In this document: piece by piece, positions 9,886 to 21,937 of the stretch | How positions within the stretch are numbered: position 1 is the first letter of the stretch | How the letters are laid out: each line of letters opens with the position of its first letter | Source of the DNA: Pseudorasbora parva | Taxonomy: Eukaryota > Chordata > Actinopteri > Cypriniformes > Gobionidae | Direction of reading: 5' to 3' | NCBI RefSeq assembly: GCF_024679245.1 | Contig: NC_090191.1 | Span: 2,128,778 to 2,192,777, forward strand | Length of the DNA: 64,000 nucleotides | Notes under the pieces: generated by a model | The model's input: only the letters and a program-made list of their open reading frames with translations | Told to the model about the DNA's origin: nothing | The model's database searches: none | Position numbers and translations under genes: made by a program

Positions 9886-10265
9886 CTAGAAGTCCTGTAG
9901 TGAACCCGACTCTCTCAGATACTGCTCCAGAGAGTAAAGTGAGAGCCATAATTGAGGCCTGAACTCTCTGCTCAAAGGGTGTAAGTTCATCGACCCCTTT
10001 ACCACTGCCGGCTCTGCCCACACTTTAACGTCCACCTTTATATCAGACCATTTCTGTTTACGGTCATTTACAGTACGGCTTTCAGATCCCACCGCATTGA
10101 CGGCATCAGCCAAACTCTCCCACTCATGTTTTTGTCCTGTTGTTATTAATTCCTGAGGACAAAGCTCCAAATAAAAAACATATTTTTTCTCGTTTCTACC
10201 TCTGATAGTAGCACCTCCAGTTCACTTTCTGCAAAGTTTAGTTTTTTGCTCGTTGTTTTAGGCAT
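9886..10265 (-). pseudogene. Harbinger Myb/SANT-like protein, frameshifted
   Basis: Read on the minus strand from ATG at 10265, the frame gives an N-terminal Myb/SANT-like start (residues NFAESELEVLLSEV) and stops near 10160. The continuing homology (HEWESLADAVNAVGSESRTV, then KQKWSDIKVDVK) is in another frame, and the frame shifts again near 10020. In PIF/Harbinger transposons this small protein brings the transposase to DNA; NAIF1-type host proteins share the domain. With at least two frameshifts it is a pseudogene. The Harbinger-type end at about 10519 lies upstream of it; no transposase gene is nearby. Confidence 0.65.
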
Positions 10266-10321
10266 TTTCTTACTTGCTTTCTTTAGCCAAAATGGACTCA
10301 TTTAATTTGATTTAATTAAGG

Positions 10322-10519
10322 GAGGAGACTGGGTGGGGCATTGTACTTGTGCATGTGTGCTCAATGTTACGGTAATTGGGATGTACAGAGAGAATATGCG
10401 TGGGATCGTTCGTACGCAGAGATTCATCCGTTTTTTTGTGTGTGTACACGTTTACAGCTTTGTCCGTACGCAGTGTTTTAGTATGAATTCAACGCAAGTC
10501 TTTGTACATGAGGCCCCAG
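10322..10519. mobile_element. PIF/Harbinger-like terminus
   Basis: The sequence ends GTACATGAGGCCCC (about 10506-10519), the inverted GGGGCCTCATGTAC type of end. It has CGTACGCA-type subterminal repeats (10413, 10468) and lies next to the Myb-like pseudogene. The other end is missing. Confidence 0.5.
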
Positions 10520-11090
10520 GTTAGGTTCTCTTTCAGAAACGGGCTTGACCTAACCCTGCTTTCTCAGGTTTAACCCAGAGCTCCCCTCATTTCAGGCTTA
10601 ACATACTCAGAGTTCACTTAACCTCCTTTCTGAATGGGCCCCTGAACTAACACATGAGCAATAATGATCAAGGAGAAAGACACACGGAAGACATCATGGC
10701 AAGTAACAGAGTACGATCAGGTAAAGAGCGAGAGTAAAAGTGAGAGTGCCCTTTAGCGAGACTATATAATATAATACGTCACAGACATAACAGTCCCATA
10801 TCACATACTTGTCTGAGCGGTTGACGCTTTTGTCGCTTTGCCTTGAGGCTTTTTTTTGTAATATATCACGTCTGTAACAACACGCATAATGTACAAAAAC
10901 AAAAAGGGGCTCATATTACAAGAAAAGTGCAATAGCACAAATCCACATTGGGTAATACAATATGTACTGTGGGAGCCAGGGCTGACAATACCTTAGAGAA
11001 AATAATAGTTACCCAGATATACAAGCAGTAAAGTAGGGTTAGTGTGCTGCACGATAAAATATATTTCATATGAATATAATACCTCATCAT
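10520..11090. other. Repeat-derived and unassigned sequence
   Basis: 10520-10640 is rich in short GGTTTAACC / CAGAGTT motifs resembling a MITE end, and similar motifs recur near 46400-46530. The rest is AT-rich with nothing recognised. Confidence 0.35.
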
Positions 11091-11094
11091 CCTC

Positions 11095-11362
11095 ATGGTA
11101 AATGGACTGCATTTATATAGCGCTTTCAACAGACCCTATGGCCATCCAAAGCGCTTTACATCTTGCCTCACATTCACCCATTCATACACCGACGGCGATG
11201 TCAGCCATGTAAGGCGCCATCCAGCTCGTTGGGAGCAGCTGGGGTTAGGTGTCTTGCTCATGGGCACCTCGACACTTGGTCAGATGGAACCGGGGATTGA
11301 ACCACCAACCTTCTGGTTTGTAGACAACCTACATGAACCACTGAGCCACTGCCGCCCAATTA
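11095..11362. repeat. Dispersed repeat, GGTAAATGGACTGCATTTATA type
   Basis: The start at 11097 (GGTAAATGGACTGCATTTAT, then AGCGCTTT) and an interior with GATTGAACC and CACTGAGCCACTG match a widespread fish interspersed repeat. Part of the core (AGCGCTATATAAATGC) recurs near 61584. Confidence 0.55.
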
Positions 11363-11379
11363 AAGGCTCATGTTCAATC

Positions 11380-11467
11380 TATAATAAAACGGGACTCCAG
11401 ACCCTCTTAAAGTGGTCTTCTGTAGGTCATCTTTTTCCATTGCGATGCACGAAGATATTTCTCTTAA
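11380..11467 (-). pseudogene. L1 ORF2 C-terminal fragment, distal part
   Basis: On the minus strand this continues the L1 frame from 12363. Joined across the fold-back element it reads TRWLREISSCIAMEK, a typical L1 ORF2 C-terminal stretch, then shifts frame. L1 ORF2 encodes endonuclease and reverse transcriptase; only the extreme tail is here. Confidence 0.6.
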
Positions 11468-12363
11468 AGGACCTAGGGGTGATTAACAGAAGGTTACCGA
11501 GTAGATCGTTCTCTGGGATGCGTTTTCATGAAAATCGAATGTAAAGAGTTTTATCTCTAAAAACAGATTAGCTTATAGCGCTTGTCAATGGGGCACACAG
11601 TAGTGAAATTAAACCGCTAGTTAATACCACTAACAAAGCTCAAAATAGCCTCACACTAACACGGCAGCATAATGAGGGTCCCTACGTGCAAACCGAAGCG
11701 TTGAGAACTTTGTAAGAGTACAAACAGTTTAATAAGAAGATACTTTATAAACATAGTGCCTTACGCGTTCACGGACAGGCGCCATCTTGGAAAACAGTCT
11801 CGACGAATCGATTCACAAGAGCTCTGCTAAGTGATGAACTGTGACTGTGAATCTCATATGGTCCGTTGTTTCCGGAAGAAAACACTGAACACAACAGAGA
11901 AGATAAATAAATAAAAATAAAAATGTCCATGTTTTCACAAACTTAATTCCTATCGATCAGCTCACTTAGCACAGCGCTCGTGGATCGATTCATCGAGACT
12001 GTTTTCCAAGATGGCTGCCGTCTGTTAACGCGTAAGGCACAATGTTTATAAATTATCTTCTTATTAAACTGTTTGTACTCTTACAAAGTTCTCAACGCTT
12101 CGGTTTGCATGTAGGGACCCTCATTATGCTGCCGTGTTAGTGTGAGGCTATTTTGAGCCTTGTTAGTGGTATTAACTAGCAATTTAATTTTACCACCCTG
12201 TGTCTACCCTGTGCCCCATAGACAAGCGCTATAAGCTAATCTGTTTTTAGAGATAAAACTCTTTACATTCGATTTTCATGAAAACGCATCCCAGAGAACG
12301 ATCTACTCGCTGACCATCTGTTAATCACCCCTAGGGTCATTTCTCACCGGAGTTGTCCTTTAA
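11464..12363. mobile_element. TTAA-flanked fold-back element
   Basis: Two arms of roughly 350-400 bp (about 11468-11830 and 11950-12359) are near-perfect inverted copies; for example GAACGATCTACTC and CATGAAAATCGAATG are mirrored. The element is bounded by TTAA at 11464-11467 and 12360-12363, the piggyBac-type target. It carries no coding. It splits an L1 frame, and removing it with one TTAA restores that frame. Confidence 0.8.
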
Positions 12364-12965
12364 CCAACGAGTTATAGTAGCCTTTCTGTCTTCTTCCAGT
12401 AAATGGCGATGAGCCGTTTGGCTTGTAGAGTACACAAGTCAATCTATACTTGAATATCCTTTTTAATATTCAAGTTATCAGGAGTAATACCAAGAATGAA
12501 AACTCAGGATCCATTGGTAATCTAACAGAGACTATATGCCAGATCATATTATTCATTTCTTTTGCAAAATTCATTTATTACATCACATTCCCACATGCAA
12601 TGAATTAATGTGGCTTTTTCACTGGTACATTTAAAACAAGTATCTGGTATGTTGCCATACATGCTGTTTAATTTGACTGGAGTCATTAAGTACGCATAAG
12701 CCAGTTGTACTGTATTATTTTCAGTCTGTTACTAACTGTGTGTGTTGCCTTGAGTCTTTTATTAGTTTCGTCGTGTACATGTGAATGCCCAGGGCCACAC
12801 CTGACCGTCAAAGTTGCAAATGTTGAGTAGTTGTGGGAGACGCCCTCTAATTTCTAAAGTTGTGTTGAAGCATCTTCTTAAATTTCGTTCAAACTCAAAA
12901 TCACAAAGGCCTTTATTATAATAATGTGGAGTGACTTCACCACTTTCCATGTAAAACAGTGGCAT
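12364..12965 (-). pseudogene. L1 (non-LTR) ORF2 C-terminal fragment
   Basis: On the minus strand this carries an L1 tail: VSNRLKIIQYNWLMRT, then after a frameshift KLNSMYGNIPDTCFKC, then TSEKATLIHCMWECDVI. The C-x2-C...H-x4-C arrangement is the L1 ORF2 C-terminal zinc knuckle. A further piece, LQAKRLIAIYWKKTE, follows. At least two frameshifts and several stops show it is dead. No 5' domains are present. Confidence 0.7.
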
Positions 12966-13339
12966 TCACTTAACATTGAGGATTGTTAGCTGTTGGATAA
13001 AACTGATGAAAATGTCAACCATACTGTTATGTGTCCCTACTCAAGATGTCTAGAGGTAATAGGGTATGTAACACGTTTAGAGGGTAACTAAACCCTAGAA
13101 CAACTTTTTTTGGTTCTGCAAGACTGGGGCTTTATAATAGCTGTTCATTGAGTCGAGTAAATGTTTCACATCTGGGTTTAAAGTGTTTTATTTCTATAAT
13201 ATATATGGTGTAAAAGTGCTGGCCTACTGCAGTCGGTAAGGGTCCAATATTCCCGGGAGTTTCTTTTAAAATGGTACAAACCTAACAACGTTGAACAACC
13301 CGCTGGATTCGGCTGTCCTGATTAGGGACGTTTTTCACC

Positions 13340-13720
13340 GGTTGCTGTTGGACAAAAACTAAATCGCTCGCGACTAAACATTTAAAATTCGGAAGAGAGG
13401 ACGGAAAGGTGGTGTTCGTCAGAAAATTAAAAAACTAATCTTTCTAAAAATCCTCTCCATACAATTGAGTTAACGAATGTGCCGTCTCTACGTAAAACGC
13501 CGGATGAGCTTCAAGCTACGGTGAAATTTCCAGCATGACTTCGGGAATGTTTTTATGGACATTGATCAAGTAACAGATGAAATTTGTAGTTTTTTGACAT
13601 TTTGTGAGGATATGTTAATACCTGTGAAATCGTTTAAGACATTTCCAATAAGTAAACCGTGGGTCACAAAATCATTAAAGATTCAGATGAAGGGGGTTTA
13701 GTTCAGATGCAGCTTTATCA
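13340..13720 (+). pseudogene. LINE fragment (endonuclease start / linker)
   Basis: Broken frames give RGRKGGVRQKIKK, then (shifted) TNVPSLRKTPDELQA, then TDEICSFLTFCEDMLIPV and KPWVTKSLK. These resemble, in order, the region just before the endonuclease and the segment between endonuclease and reverse transcriptase in fish LINEs. The core of the endonuclease is deleted. Confidence 0.55.
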
Positions 13721-13802
13721 CAGGATTTAAATCATGAGATTTGACGCGCACGATTTTAAGTTAGAAACTGAGAATTTGAAAAATAAGTGTGTCCCTTTTG
13801 AT

Positions 13803-13806
<4 letters not shown>

Positions 13807-13848
<42 letters not shown>
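13807..13848. repeat. (TA)n microsatellite
   Basis: AT run of about 42 bp; an apparent Ile-Tyr frame through it is not a gene. Confidence 0.95.
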
Positions 13849-13855
<7 letters not shown>

Positions 13856-15345
13856 GCAGGGGGTCGTTTACTTAAAGAATGTTTTTGGCATTAAGTTTTG
13901 GTTCGTGTACTTTTGCGTCCATTCGTTTTTCCTTTTTGAAACCGTAATTGAAAAACAAAAAACATGTTTTTTTCTTTATTCGTTTTTTAGACTGGTGAAA
14001 AAAATATTTGAATACAAACTTAATTTCCTTAGATACAATGCTTGTTTAATTGAAAATCAAATAATTGACTTCCACAAAAATGCTAAATTTTATTTCTGCG
14101 TTTTATTTGCGCTGACCCGGAGCATTTAGATGACCTTTTCGTTAAGTCTTTTAATTAAAGGTGCACTGCAACACGTGGAGGTTAGTTGCACAGCAAGATG
14201 GAGCAGTTTATATATAGAGAAAATTAGTCGCATTTTTCAGGTAAGTACAAATGGTTTGTGTTAGGTTACAGAAAATAATCCAGTGTCACTAGTGACTTTT
14301 TTGCTAACAGCCAGCGGGGTCACATATCTGTTTTATACATTAAGTTACAGATATCGTGTCAAATCAGTTTAACTTATAATCCGGATGTAAATCTCACCAA
14401 ATTAAATGTTAATTAATGTAGTTCAACAACTGTCGATGTTGGCAAATACATCAAGTATCAAGTAACATTTCAGTAGTTTTACATAAAAATAAGGCACTTG
14501 CTCAGTGGCAGGTGCATCTAGGGCAAGCTAGCATGTTAGCTTAGCACACCAGCAAAACAACAATTTACACGATTAAAATGAAAAAAAAAAATGAAAGAAA
14601 AAGAACTCAAACCAGTCAATACCAATAGTCTAATAAAAAGACAATATTAATTTAACTGCCAATAGAAATCAACAGTTTCACAGATAATGATAATGACCAA
14701 GTTAATAAAATATAATATACGATAATGAAAAAGTGCTAACGCGTAACAATAAGCTATATCAGATATGTTTCAGCTCTGTGTCCACGACGTTTATACGCGT
14801 TTTGTCCCGTTGTGTCCCTCCGGAAAAAAAACTCTGTAAATCTTAATAAACTATAAAACAAATAACATATTTCATAATTTAGTTTCCATAATGTCTCATA
14901 AGAATAAATTAATTTCTGGTTCTTTTGTTTTTTAAAGGATTTTGATCACATTTCACAATGACAGTCTTGCAGAAATGTTGAAAATGGCCCGTCCCTCAGT
15001 GTGATTGCTCTACTTCTACTTGCTATCGAGGTCAAAAAAGTCAAACTATCATTAGAAAATATATACTATAAGTGTCAGTTCATCAGTCATGAATGGATTT
15101 TATTCTTAACGTGTCAAATTTTGAAGAAAAAAAAACAATTTTAGCCGAGTCCCTAGGTTCTCGTCAACCCTGTTACTTTTTATGGAAACACCTCTTTAAA
15201 GATAACGGACCGTTCCAGAAGCTGCATCAGTTCCAGGAAGGGACATCCTCTGATGTCCTGAGATGGTAGAAGACAAGTAAGTGCTCTCTTCTTTTATTGA
15301 GTTTTCTTTGAGTTTACGTAATGTCTGAGAGACAGGGGCACGCTC
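13849..15345. other. AT-rich region without recognised gene
   Basis: T-rich and A-rich stretches. A donor-like TTTTTCAG/GTAAGT is at about 14239. CGTCAACCCTGTTAC at about 15164 recurs inverted near 20302. No coding was recognised. Confidence 0.35.
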
Positions 15346-15649
15346 ATTGGCCCTCATTTATCAAAAGTGCGTACACCAAATTTCCAGCGTACACCTTGCG
15401 TACACCAAAACCCACGGTGACTTTGAGATTTATCAATATGGACGTTGGCGTACGGCACACTCAAATCCTACGCCAGCTCAGGAGGTGGTGTACGCACGTT
15501 TGCGTTAGTGGGAAAATGCGCAGAAAAACTATTCCTAACACCACAAAACGCACTGGCAAGATATGCTATATGACCCACTGTTAAAAACCACAACATCAAC
15601 ATTCAGTGTTTATTTTTGTGCAACATGAACGTCAATGTTTAATTTGTGT

Positions 15650-18600
15650 CAGGCACGGCGGCAGGATTCCAGTTTTGGATGGGCCAGACCAATTGTGGGT
15701 GGGCCTTAAATTAAAAACGTTATCAAGTCACTGTTTAACCTAATACAAATGACTGACTGATATACTGTATTCTGACTTTATGTCACGCAATTACGAGTTT
15801 ATATCTCATAATTGTGAACTTATAACTCACAATTGTGAGATATCTGAGATAAAAAGTCGCAATTACACTTTTTATTTTTATAGTGGCGGAAACGGGCTTC
15901 CATAGTTATATTAGGATATCTGTGCTTAAATAATAGAGATTTTAATAGCTTCATGCTATTTCAATATTTTGTTGCACTGTAAAAAGTTTCGGTGCGTAGG
16001 ACGGACCTGTCCGCGATCGCTCTCCGTGGTTCTGACCAAAGCGCTTTGGAATCTCTATTACGCACCTGGCTGTGCTTGCGCATCTCTCTACGGCATATAG
16101 ACTGTAAAAGTGGCCAGAAATCTAATATTTCCCCAAAACAAATTTTAGTTCTGCTTGTATAACATGATGCCGAATAATTGACAATTGTGTTTAAATTTTA
16201 ACCATACATAGCCTATAAACCACACTTCTCGACAGCTTTATTCAATAGTTGGCAATGTTTAATGATTTCATACAACATTAATTTCTTTCTATTTCATGAA
16301 CAACATACTGAACAAACAAACAAAACATTTCAGAAGCCATTAACTTGTCAATCTAAAAAATAACAACTGGATTGGCTAAATGACACTCATATTTTTGCGT
16401 CAAAAGACAGGCTTAAAAGATTGCCAAATGAGAGGCATGGGAAGAAGAGAGAACGTGAGAAGCATATTCATTCGTTGCAAATAAAATTATTTAACAGAAA
16501 AGAAAAGGTATAGGGCCTTTATAATCTCTCCGAAATTACAGGAGTAGTCGGCAGGGTTTGGTCTTGAAAATGTCAATGATTTCATCGAAGTCAAGAGTTA
16601 CTGTAAGCTCTCTCTCAACAGTCAACAGACTGAGGGACATAAGGCGAGAAGTAAGCATGGTGCTCCTATTTGGTGTTTTAATTCGGTTGACACTGGAGAA
16701 GACGCGCTCAACTGTACATGTAGTCATTGGCAGTGTTATCAGAGCTTTTAAGAAAGCATGGATATTCGGGAAAACGTCCTCATTACATATGTCCATCACT
16801 TCAACAAGACTTTTGAGACGTTCTCCTCTTTTTTTCTTCCTCTCAATGAGTTGCACAAACACCGCGAGCTCCGACTCTGATATGGCTATGTGGAAGCGCT
16901 TCCCTGCATTGTTGAGAGACTTCGCTATAGTGGCCAGGGTGGTGTCATTTGTATCAAGGGTAGGGGACATAAGGATTGCCGCAGATGCCATGAGGTCATA
17001 GGTGTCACTGTGGAATCGAGTGTTCAGTTCATTAAGCTGGCAGTCTATTAACGCGTTGGAAATGTTGCGCAGGTCACTGTCACTCCTCACCCTTGTCGAT
17101 TTCCCCAACGTGCATGTGACAGTACTTCCCTCAAATCGGCCTGGGAGCTTTCTTGAGCGGGGGGGCAAACTGGGTACATCCCAGTTCTCGACATCATGAT
17201 CCCCCGTCATCTTTTTTGTTGTTGCCAACATCTCTGAGAACGCACAGTCACCGGAGCGAATGTCTGTCAGTTCTTGTTTAAGGTTCTCGATCAAATCAAT
17301 CGTGTCCGTCACTGATGTGTCGATGGACTGGAGGCTTTTAGACGTGAAGTCTGATTTACAGAACAACTGTTTAAAAAGTACAAGGAGGAAAATGAACTTT
17401 TTTGTTCTGATCTGCAGAAGGAGTGACTGTGCCTCAATCTCACTCTGCCCACCCTCTTCCGCATACTGTGCCAGCACTTCCACGATAACATCATACAGAA
17501 TGAAAACTTTTGTCACTGCGGCTGATCTTGAATCCCACCTGGTGTCACACCCTCGCTCCAATTCTAATGACCTCTGATCAGGCCGCACCTCTCTTTGCGC
17601 ATTAAGGAAACGGGCATGACGTTCGCTGCCGCACATGAAGGTGTGCAAGGTGTTCAGAGAGTCGAAAAAAGTTGAGGCATCCAGCGATGTCCGGGCCACA
17701 GCTGACAGGACGAGGTTTAACCTATGCGAGTGACAGTGCACGTATACAGCGTTTTGAAAAGTGCCCTTAAGGATGGCTTGGACACCCCCCTTATGCCCAG
17801 CCATTACCGATGCACCATCAAACCCAAAACCAACGCAAAGGCTAGGGTCTAGCTCAAAAGGTGCGACAACTTCCAGTATTGTCTGTGCTATTGCATACGC
17901 AGTCATGTTTTCTGTGGCTACGAGGCCAACAGCGCGTTCTCGCACAGTCCCCATGTGTACATACCGTAAGCAAACGGCCACCAGCTGCTTTTTAGATACA
18001 TCCTTACACTCGTCTGCTAAAATAGCATAGAAAGATCCCTCATGTAGTTCACGTTTCATATGTCGCAACAGGAGAGTGCACGCAGCATCCAACAGGTCAT
18101 TTTGAATTTCGTGACTGAGCATCTTTGCATTGCTAGGGATCGCATCTAGTCGCTCCTGTGTTGCTTTGTCATGCCTGCAGACAAGTCTATAAAATTCCAA
18201 GAAATTTCCTGCGTTTTTTACCTCATCGTTCTACCGGGTACCACGCAGGGGTACTTCTTGTTTGGCACAAGTGATAAGAACGTCCAGAATGACTTTAATG
18301 TGCTCCCGATTCCTCTCTATGATTTCACCCTGTCTGCCATCTATGTTGTTAAGTTGATGGATCACAGAGCCACGCTCAGACAGTGACAGCCTGTAATTAT
18401 TACATTTATCCAGTGCAAATGTGTGCGATTTGCTATTTTGGTGCTTTAAACAAGCGTGATTGAGGTGCTTCCAGTCCCGATATCCAGTCTGGCTAAACTT
18501 CTCCTCCCTGCCTCGCTCACCAAAGTGCCTGCACATCTTACAGAAGACTGCATCCTTCCTAATGCTGTACTCAAGGAAATTGTATCTGCTATACCAGTTT

Positions 18601-19202
18601 GTGGAGAAACTCCTTGCTTTGTCACCTATCACTGTGACCGGATACTTAAGCACTGGTTGAGTTGCGGGCTCATCCACAGAAGACAGATCCACAGGGCTAT
18701 CGGCGGAGGTGCTGAGAGGCGGAGGCGCTGACGCTATACTAGCACCGGCGCTAGTCGCACAAATCACACTAGCCGCACTAGCATCCAGGTGTGGCAGAGA
18801 AGATGTGCCAAGTGTTGTGTCCTGCTGCCCTCCTTTATCTCTTGTTTGCAGCGATGACTCCGATACCGTTCGCGCACGTTTAAGGTACTTAAACAACGAC
18901 TGCTGCAACATCCTTTACTGGAAATTATTTTCACGTTCACAAATATCCGATCTCGAACCTCACTGTCACTTGCGCAGAAACATCAAAATAGACACAAACA
19001 ACTGTTTAAAATTAGTTAAAAACAAAACATTTAGACTTGCCTATTACCACAAATTATGAGTTTATTTGCCATTCTCAACCATTTTTTTACTAAATTAAAA
19101 TATATTAAAAGTTTTAAATTTTTGGAAAGAAAAGTTTTGGGTGGGCCTGTTGAAAAGTGGGTGGGCCTAGGGCCGTCAGGCCCACCCAAAACGCCGCGCC
19201 TG
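15650..19202 (-). mobile_element. Near-complete hAT element
   Basis: The ends CAGGCACGGCG (15650) and CGCCGCGCCTG (19192-19202) are inverted repeats with one or two differences. They are flanked by the exact 8-bp direct repeat ATTTGTGT (15642-15649 and 19203-19210). GGGTGGGCC motifs repeat near both ends. The element is 3553 bp and encodes a hAT transposase on the minus strand. Exact duplication and a nearly open frame suggest a recent insertion. Confidence 0.9.
16536..18911 (-). pseudogene. hAT transposase (ZMYM1-like), one in-frame stop
   Basis: Read from ATG at 18911, the first 226 residues carry an N-terminal TTF-type zinc finger (FSTNWYSRYNFLEYS, CKMCRHFG, H-x4-H near KHQNSKSH). A TAG at 18231-18233 then interrupts the frame. 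Past it the same frame continues without shift for about 560 codons to 16536. The second part holds a DUF4371-like region (FYAILADECKDVSKKQ; catalytic D in GFGFDGAS) and the C-terminal hAT dimerisation motif (TCTVERVFSSVNRIK). Full length would be near 790 residues, normal for this family. The protein would bind and move its own element in the nucleus. Only this one nonsense codon is seen, so it is either freshly dead, a sequence error, or rescued by readthrough. Confidence 0.85.
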
Positions 19203-20107
19203 ATTTGTGTGACTTTACCAAAGCGTTTGATTTGTAGGCATATGTATTCCTCCAGTCGCGAGCCTGTGCGCTTTATCTGACGTTTCAGGCCCGCCTGGCC
19301 CGGCAGCTGCGCACGGACTGGGACTAAAATAATTCAGACTGACAAAATAATAAAAATGACCTTCTTCTTTTAAATAATAATAAAATCAATAAAAACGACA
19401 TTCTTCTTCTGAATAACAAGCGTCATTAAGAATAATAATCATAATAATAATAATAAGAATCTTACAAATTGTCATGTAATTATTAATGTGAATGAATCTT
19501 ACTCCAAATCACATCATCATCACTATTGTACACCCCAATACATGTGCCGTGATACGAAATTAAATGCTAATTGTTTCAAAACATGTGCTGTAAAATAATG
19601 CAGTGATGGTAATTTATCATCCAAACAGCTTTAAACTGCTGGAGTGCGCTTCTCAACCTCCTAAGAGTACTCGTAATTTGGGTCCATATTTTGTTTTTGA
19701 AGGTGCCTTTAATCCCACTCTTTAAACTCTTAAATAAAACAATTTCGTTTTTTTTTTCCACTTCCCTGGTGATGGTCTCGATGGGCGCGTCTCGATCGTC
19801 TCACTAGTTCAGTAGTCAGAGCACTGATCAGGGAGTCAGCCCTCGGAGAAGTTTCGCCTCTTTGCCATCTTCTGTTTGTCCATGGCGTAAAATGAGGGCG
19901 TGTGGGAGGCGGAGACTTGAATATATAGGGGCGTGTTATTCTAATGACGATCGTTTTTAGCCGCCACATTTATCAAGGGCAGGTATGGCGTACACCTGGA
20001 TTGCAGAGGTGCGCACAGCTTCATAAATCAGGCGGTGAGAGGAGTGTAAGCATAATCTTACGCCAACATATACACCAGTTTCTACCCAAGATTGATAAAT
20101 GAGGGCC

Positions 20108-20600
20108 ATTGTGTCAGCCCTGTTACCAGAAAAGCATGTGTTATAAAGTTATTTGTACATAGGTAAAATGTACATATATAACAACATTTAAGCCTCTCAT
20201 TAAGGCACATAATGTGGTGTCATTACCTATAACTCATCATGGCTAATAATGGCCGCCAATAACATTTTTCGTCAACCCTTTTACCGTCATTCTATGGTAA
20301 CAGGGTTGACGAAAGTATGTTTGTGTGTGTTCACCCATGTTGTATACCCAAGAAGGGTTAAATCGAGGGCAACTGGACTTGTACTTCCATATTTGAAGAT
20401 GTTTTGCCCCTTATCCACCTTCAGTTTAAATGACGGACAGGGAGTGCCGGGTTTTTAACCTTTTGTCACCCCTGAGCCAACCCTTCTTGGATAACTATGA
20501 GCTGGATGACTGAGAAGTACTTTTCTTACTAATAGTATATCATGCATGTCATACATTTTAGTTTTCATCCCTAAAATCATGTTTTTTTTATTTATTCTAC
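20108..20600. other. Unassigned sequence with a short palindrome
   Basis: TTCGTCAACCCTTTTACC (20268) faces GGTAACAGGGTTGACGAA (20297-20314) across about 11 bp. No gene was recognised. Confidence 0.45.
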
Positions 20601-21060
20601 TGATAGGAGCCGGCTTTTATTTGAAGCAGGCTTTTATTAGGGACAGGCCTTCTTAAGGCATCTTTACACAGCCGAGTTAAGGCGGCTCTAAAGCCGGTCT
20701 GTGTCTGCTCAAAATTCTGTGTAAAGACGCGATGCTGCATTAAAGCAGACTTAAAATATGCCGGGTCTGACTCACCTCGCCCCCTAGCGTCAAAGGCGAC
20801 GCGGACACGGTTTGATTCAGTGTAAATGAACGCGAACTTGTGCCGCCTTAAACTGGCATTGCCATGACAACCACCTGTCAGCGTCAGCTCAGTCGGCATG
20901 AGAAGCCTGTGATGCGAAATTGTACCCATAGATACCGGTGTGTGTACTGCCCTAAACAACGTGATTGTCATGACAACCAAAAGCACGCCCAAAACACACA
21001 ATACAGCTCCGTTTGTTTTATGTGAATTACAGCATACTAATAATAGTAACATTGGCTACA
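20601..21060. other. 5' flank of Myb/SANT-like gene, repeat-like
   Basis: Contains paired TTTACACAG / CTGTGTAAAG motifs (20660, 20718) and CATGACAACCA twice (20874, 20969). Possibly the end of a DNA transposon that carries the downstream Myb-like gene. Confidence 0.35.
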
Positions 21061-21063
21061 TGT

Positions 21064-21760
21064 ATGGCTACAAATAGAGGAAACAACTGGTCCAACAAAG
21101 AAGTAAGAGAGCTTCTTTTAATCAGATCGGAAGAAGAGATTAACCGGCAAATTGACGGAACTGTAAGAGATAGCAATGTGTACTGTACAATTGCAGATAG
21201 ACTTCGACTCCGCGGCGAGACAAAGCACAGGTTACGGCTAAGCTCAGAAGTCTGAAAAGGTTTTATCTAAAAATAAAAGATCACAACAATACCAGTGGTA
21301 TGACTCCCAGGTCATTGTCTTTTTATGATATGTGCGAAACTACCTGGGGACATCGTCCCTGTGCTGTGCCGGTAAATGCCGTTGGATGTTTGACACAGAC
21401 AGAAGAAACAGCCAGCGCTACTGAAGATGGGGATGATGAAGAAGAACGCCCGTCAACAAGGAGTACGTTTTCTGATTTCAGTCTCTTATTACTGTTCGTT
21501 TATATGAAAATATATCAATGTTTGTGTTACAATGATTAAAATTATATTTTCTTTGTCACTCCAACGAGTTCATATTCTGGCATGTATTATCTATTGTAGC
21601 CTATTTGTATTCTTTTTAGTAAAAAACGAACTTTAATACAACCACTATCTAAATTTTCTGAAGGCACACCAGAAATGACAAGCCATCGCCCTGCGAAAAA
21701 AAGAAAATTGTCTAAGGCGCGTTCTCCACAGCTATCCTTGCGGAGCTCAACCGATGGCTG
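21064..21760 (+). pseudogene. Myb/SANT-like DNA-binding protein, frameshifted
   Basis: The frame from ATG 21064 reads NNWSNKEVRELLLIRSEEE and continues to 21255, resembling a Myb/SANT-like (Myb_DNA-bind_4) domain. Near 21232 the homology moves to another frame (QVTAKLRSLKRFYLKIKDHN, then FYDMCETTWGHRPC) and an acidic stretch (EDGDDEEER). A second candidate exon at about 21650-21760 encodes a basic nuclear-localisation-like motif (RPAKKRKLSKARS) and ends in TGA. Such proteins occur both as host genes and as Harbinger partners. The frameshift makes a working product unlikely. Confidence 0.5.
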
Positions 21761-21937
21761 AAGTGTCGCTTTAATTAAATAAATATAAATAATAAATGCA
21801 TAAATATGTATAGGCCGATACACAGCAGGGCCGGCGCCACGGGAGAGATGATGAGGGATTTTTATGATAGCATATTATATTTAAAAAATAACAATATAAA
21901 GCTTAAATAGCAATATTTTAGTAAATGACAGGAAAGT

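Larger units (their letters stand above)
15349..20107. mobile_element. PIF/Harbinger-like element split by a hAT insertion
   Basis: The left end GGCCCTCATTTATCAA (15349) is inverted at the right end TTGATAAATGAGGGCC (20092-20107), and both are flanked by ATT (15346-15348, 20108-20110), a 3-bp duplication. Subterminal GCGTACAC/GTACGC motifs occur on both sides. The sequence outside the hAT insert is about 1.2 kb and shows no clear transposase, so the copy was non-autonomous or already reduced. Confidence 0.65.

Noticed and set aside
11095..11544. 149-codon plus frame
   Set aside because: Crosses a dispersed repeat, the L1 tail and the fold-back element; no family resemblance.
13734..14129. 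131-codon plus frame
   Set aside because: Runs through a TA microsatellite and T-rich DNA; Ile-Tyr and Phe-rich with no domain.
16558..18731. Several plus-strand frames of 60-147 codons
   Set aside because: They lie antisense to the hAT transposase and carry no motifs.
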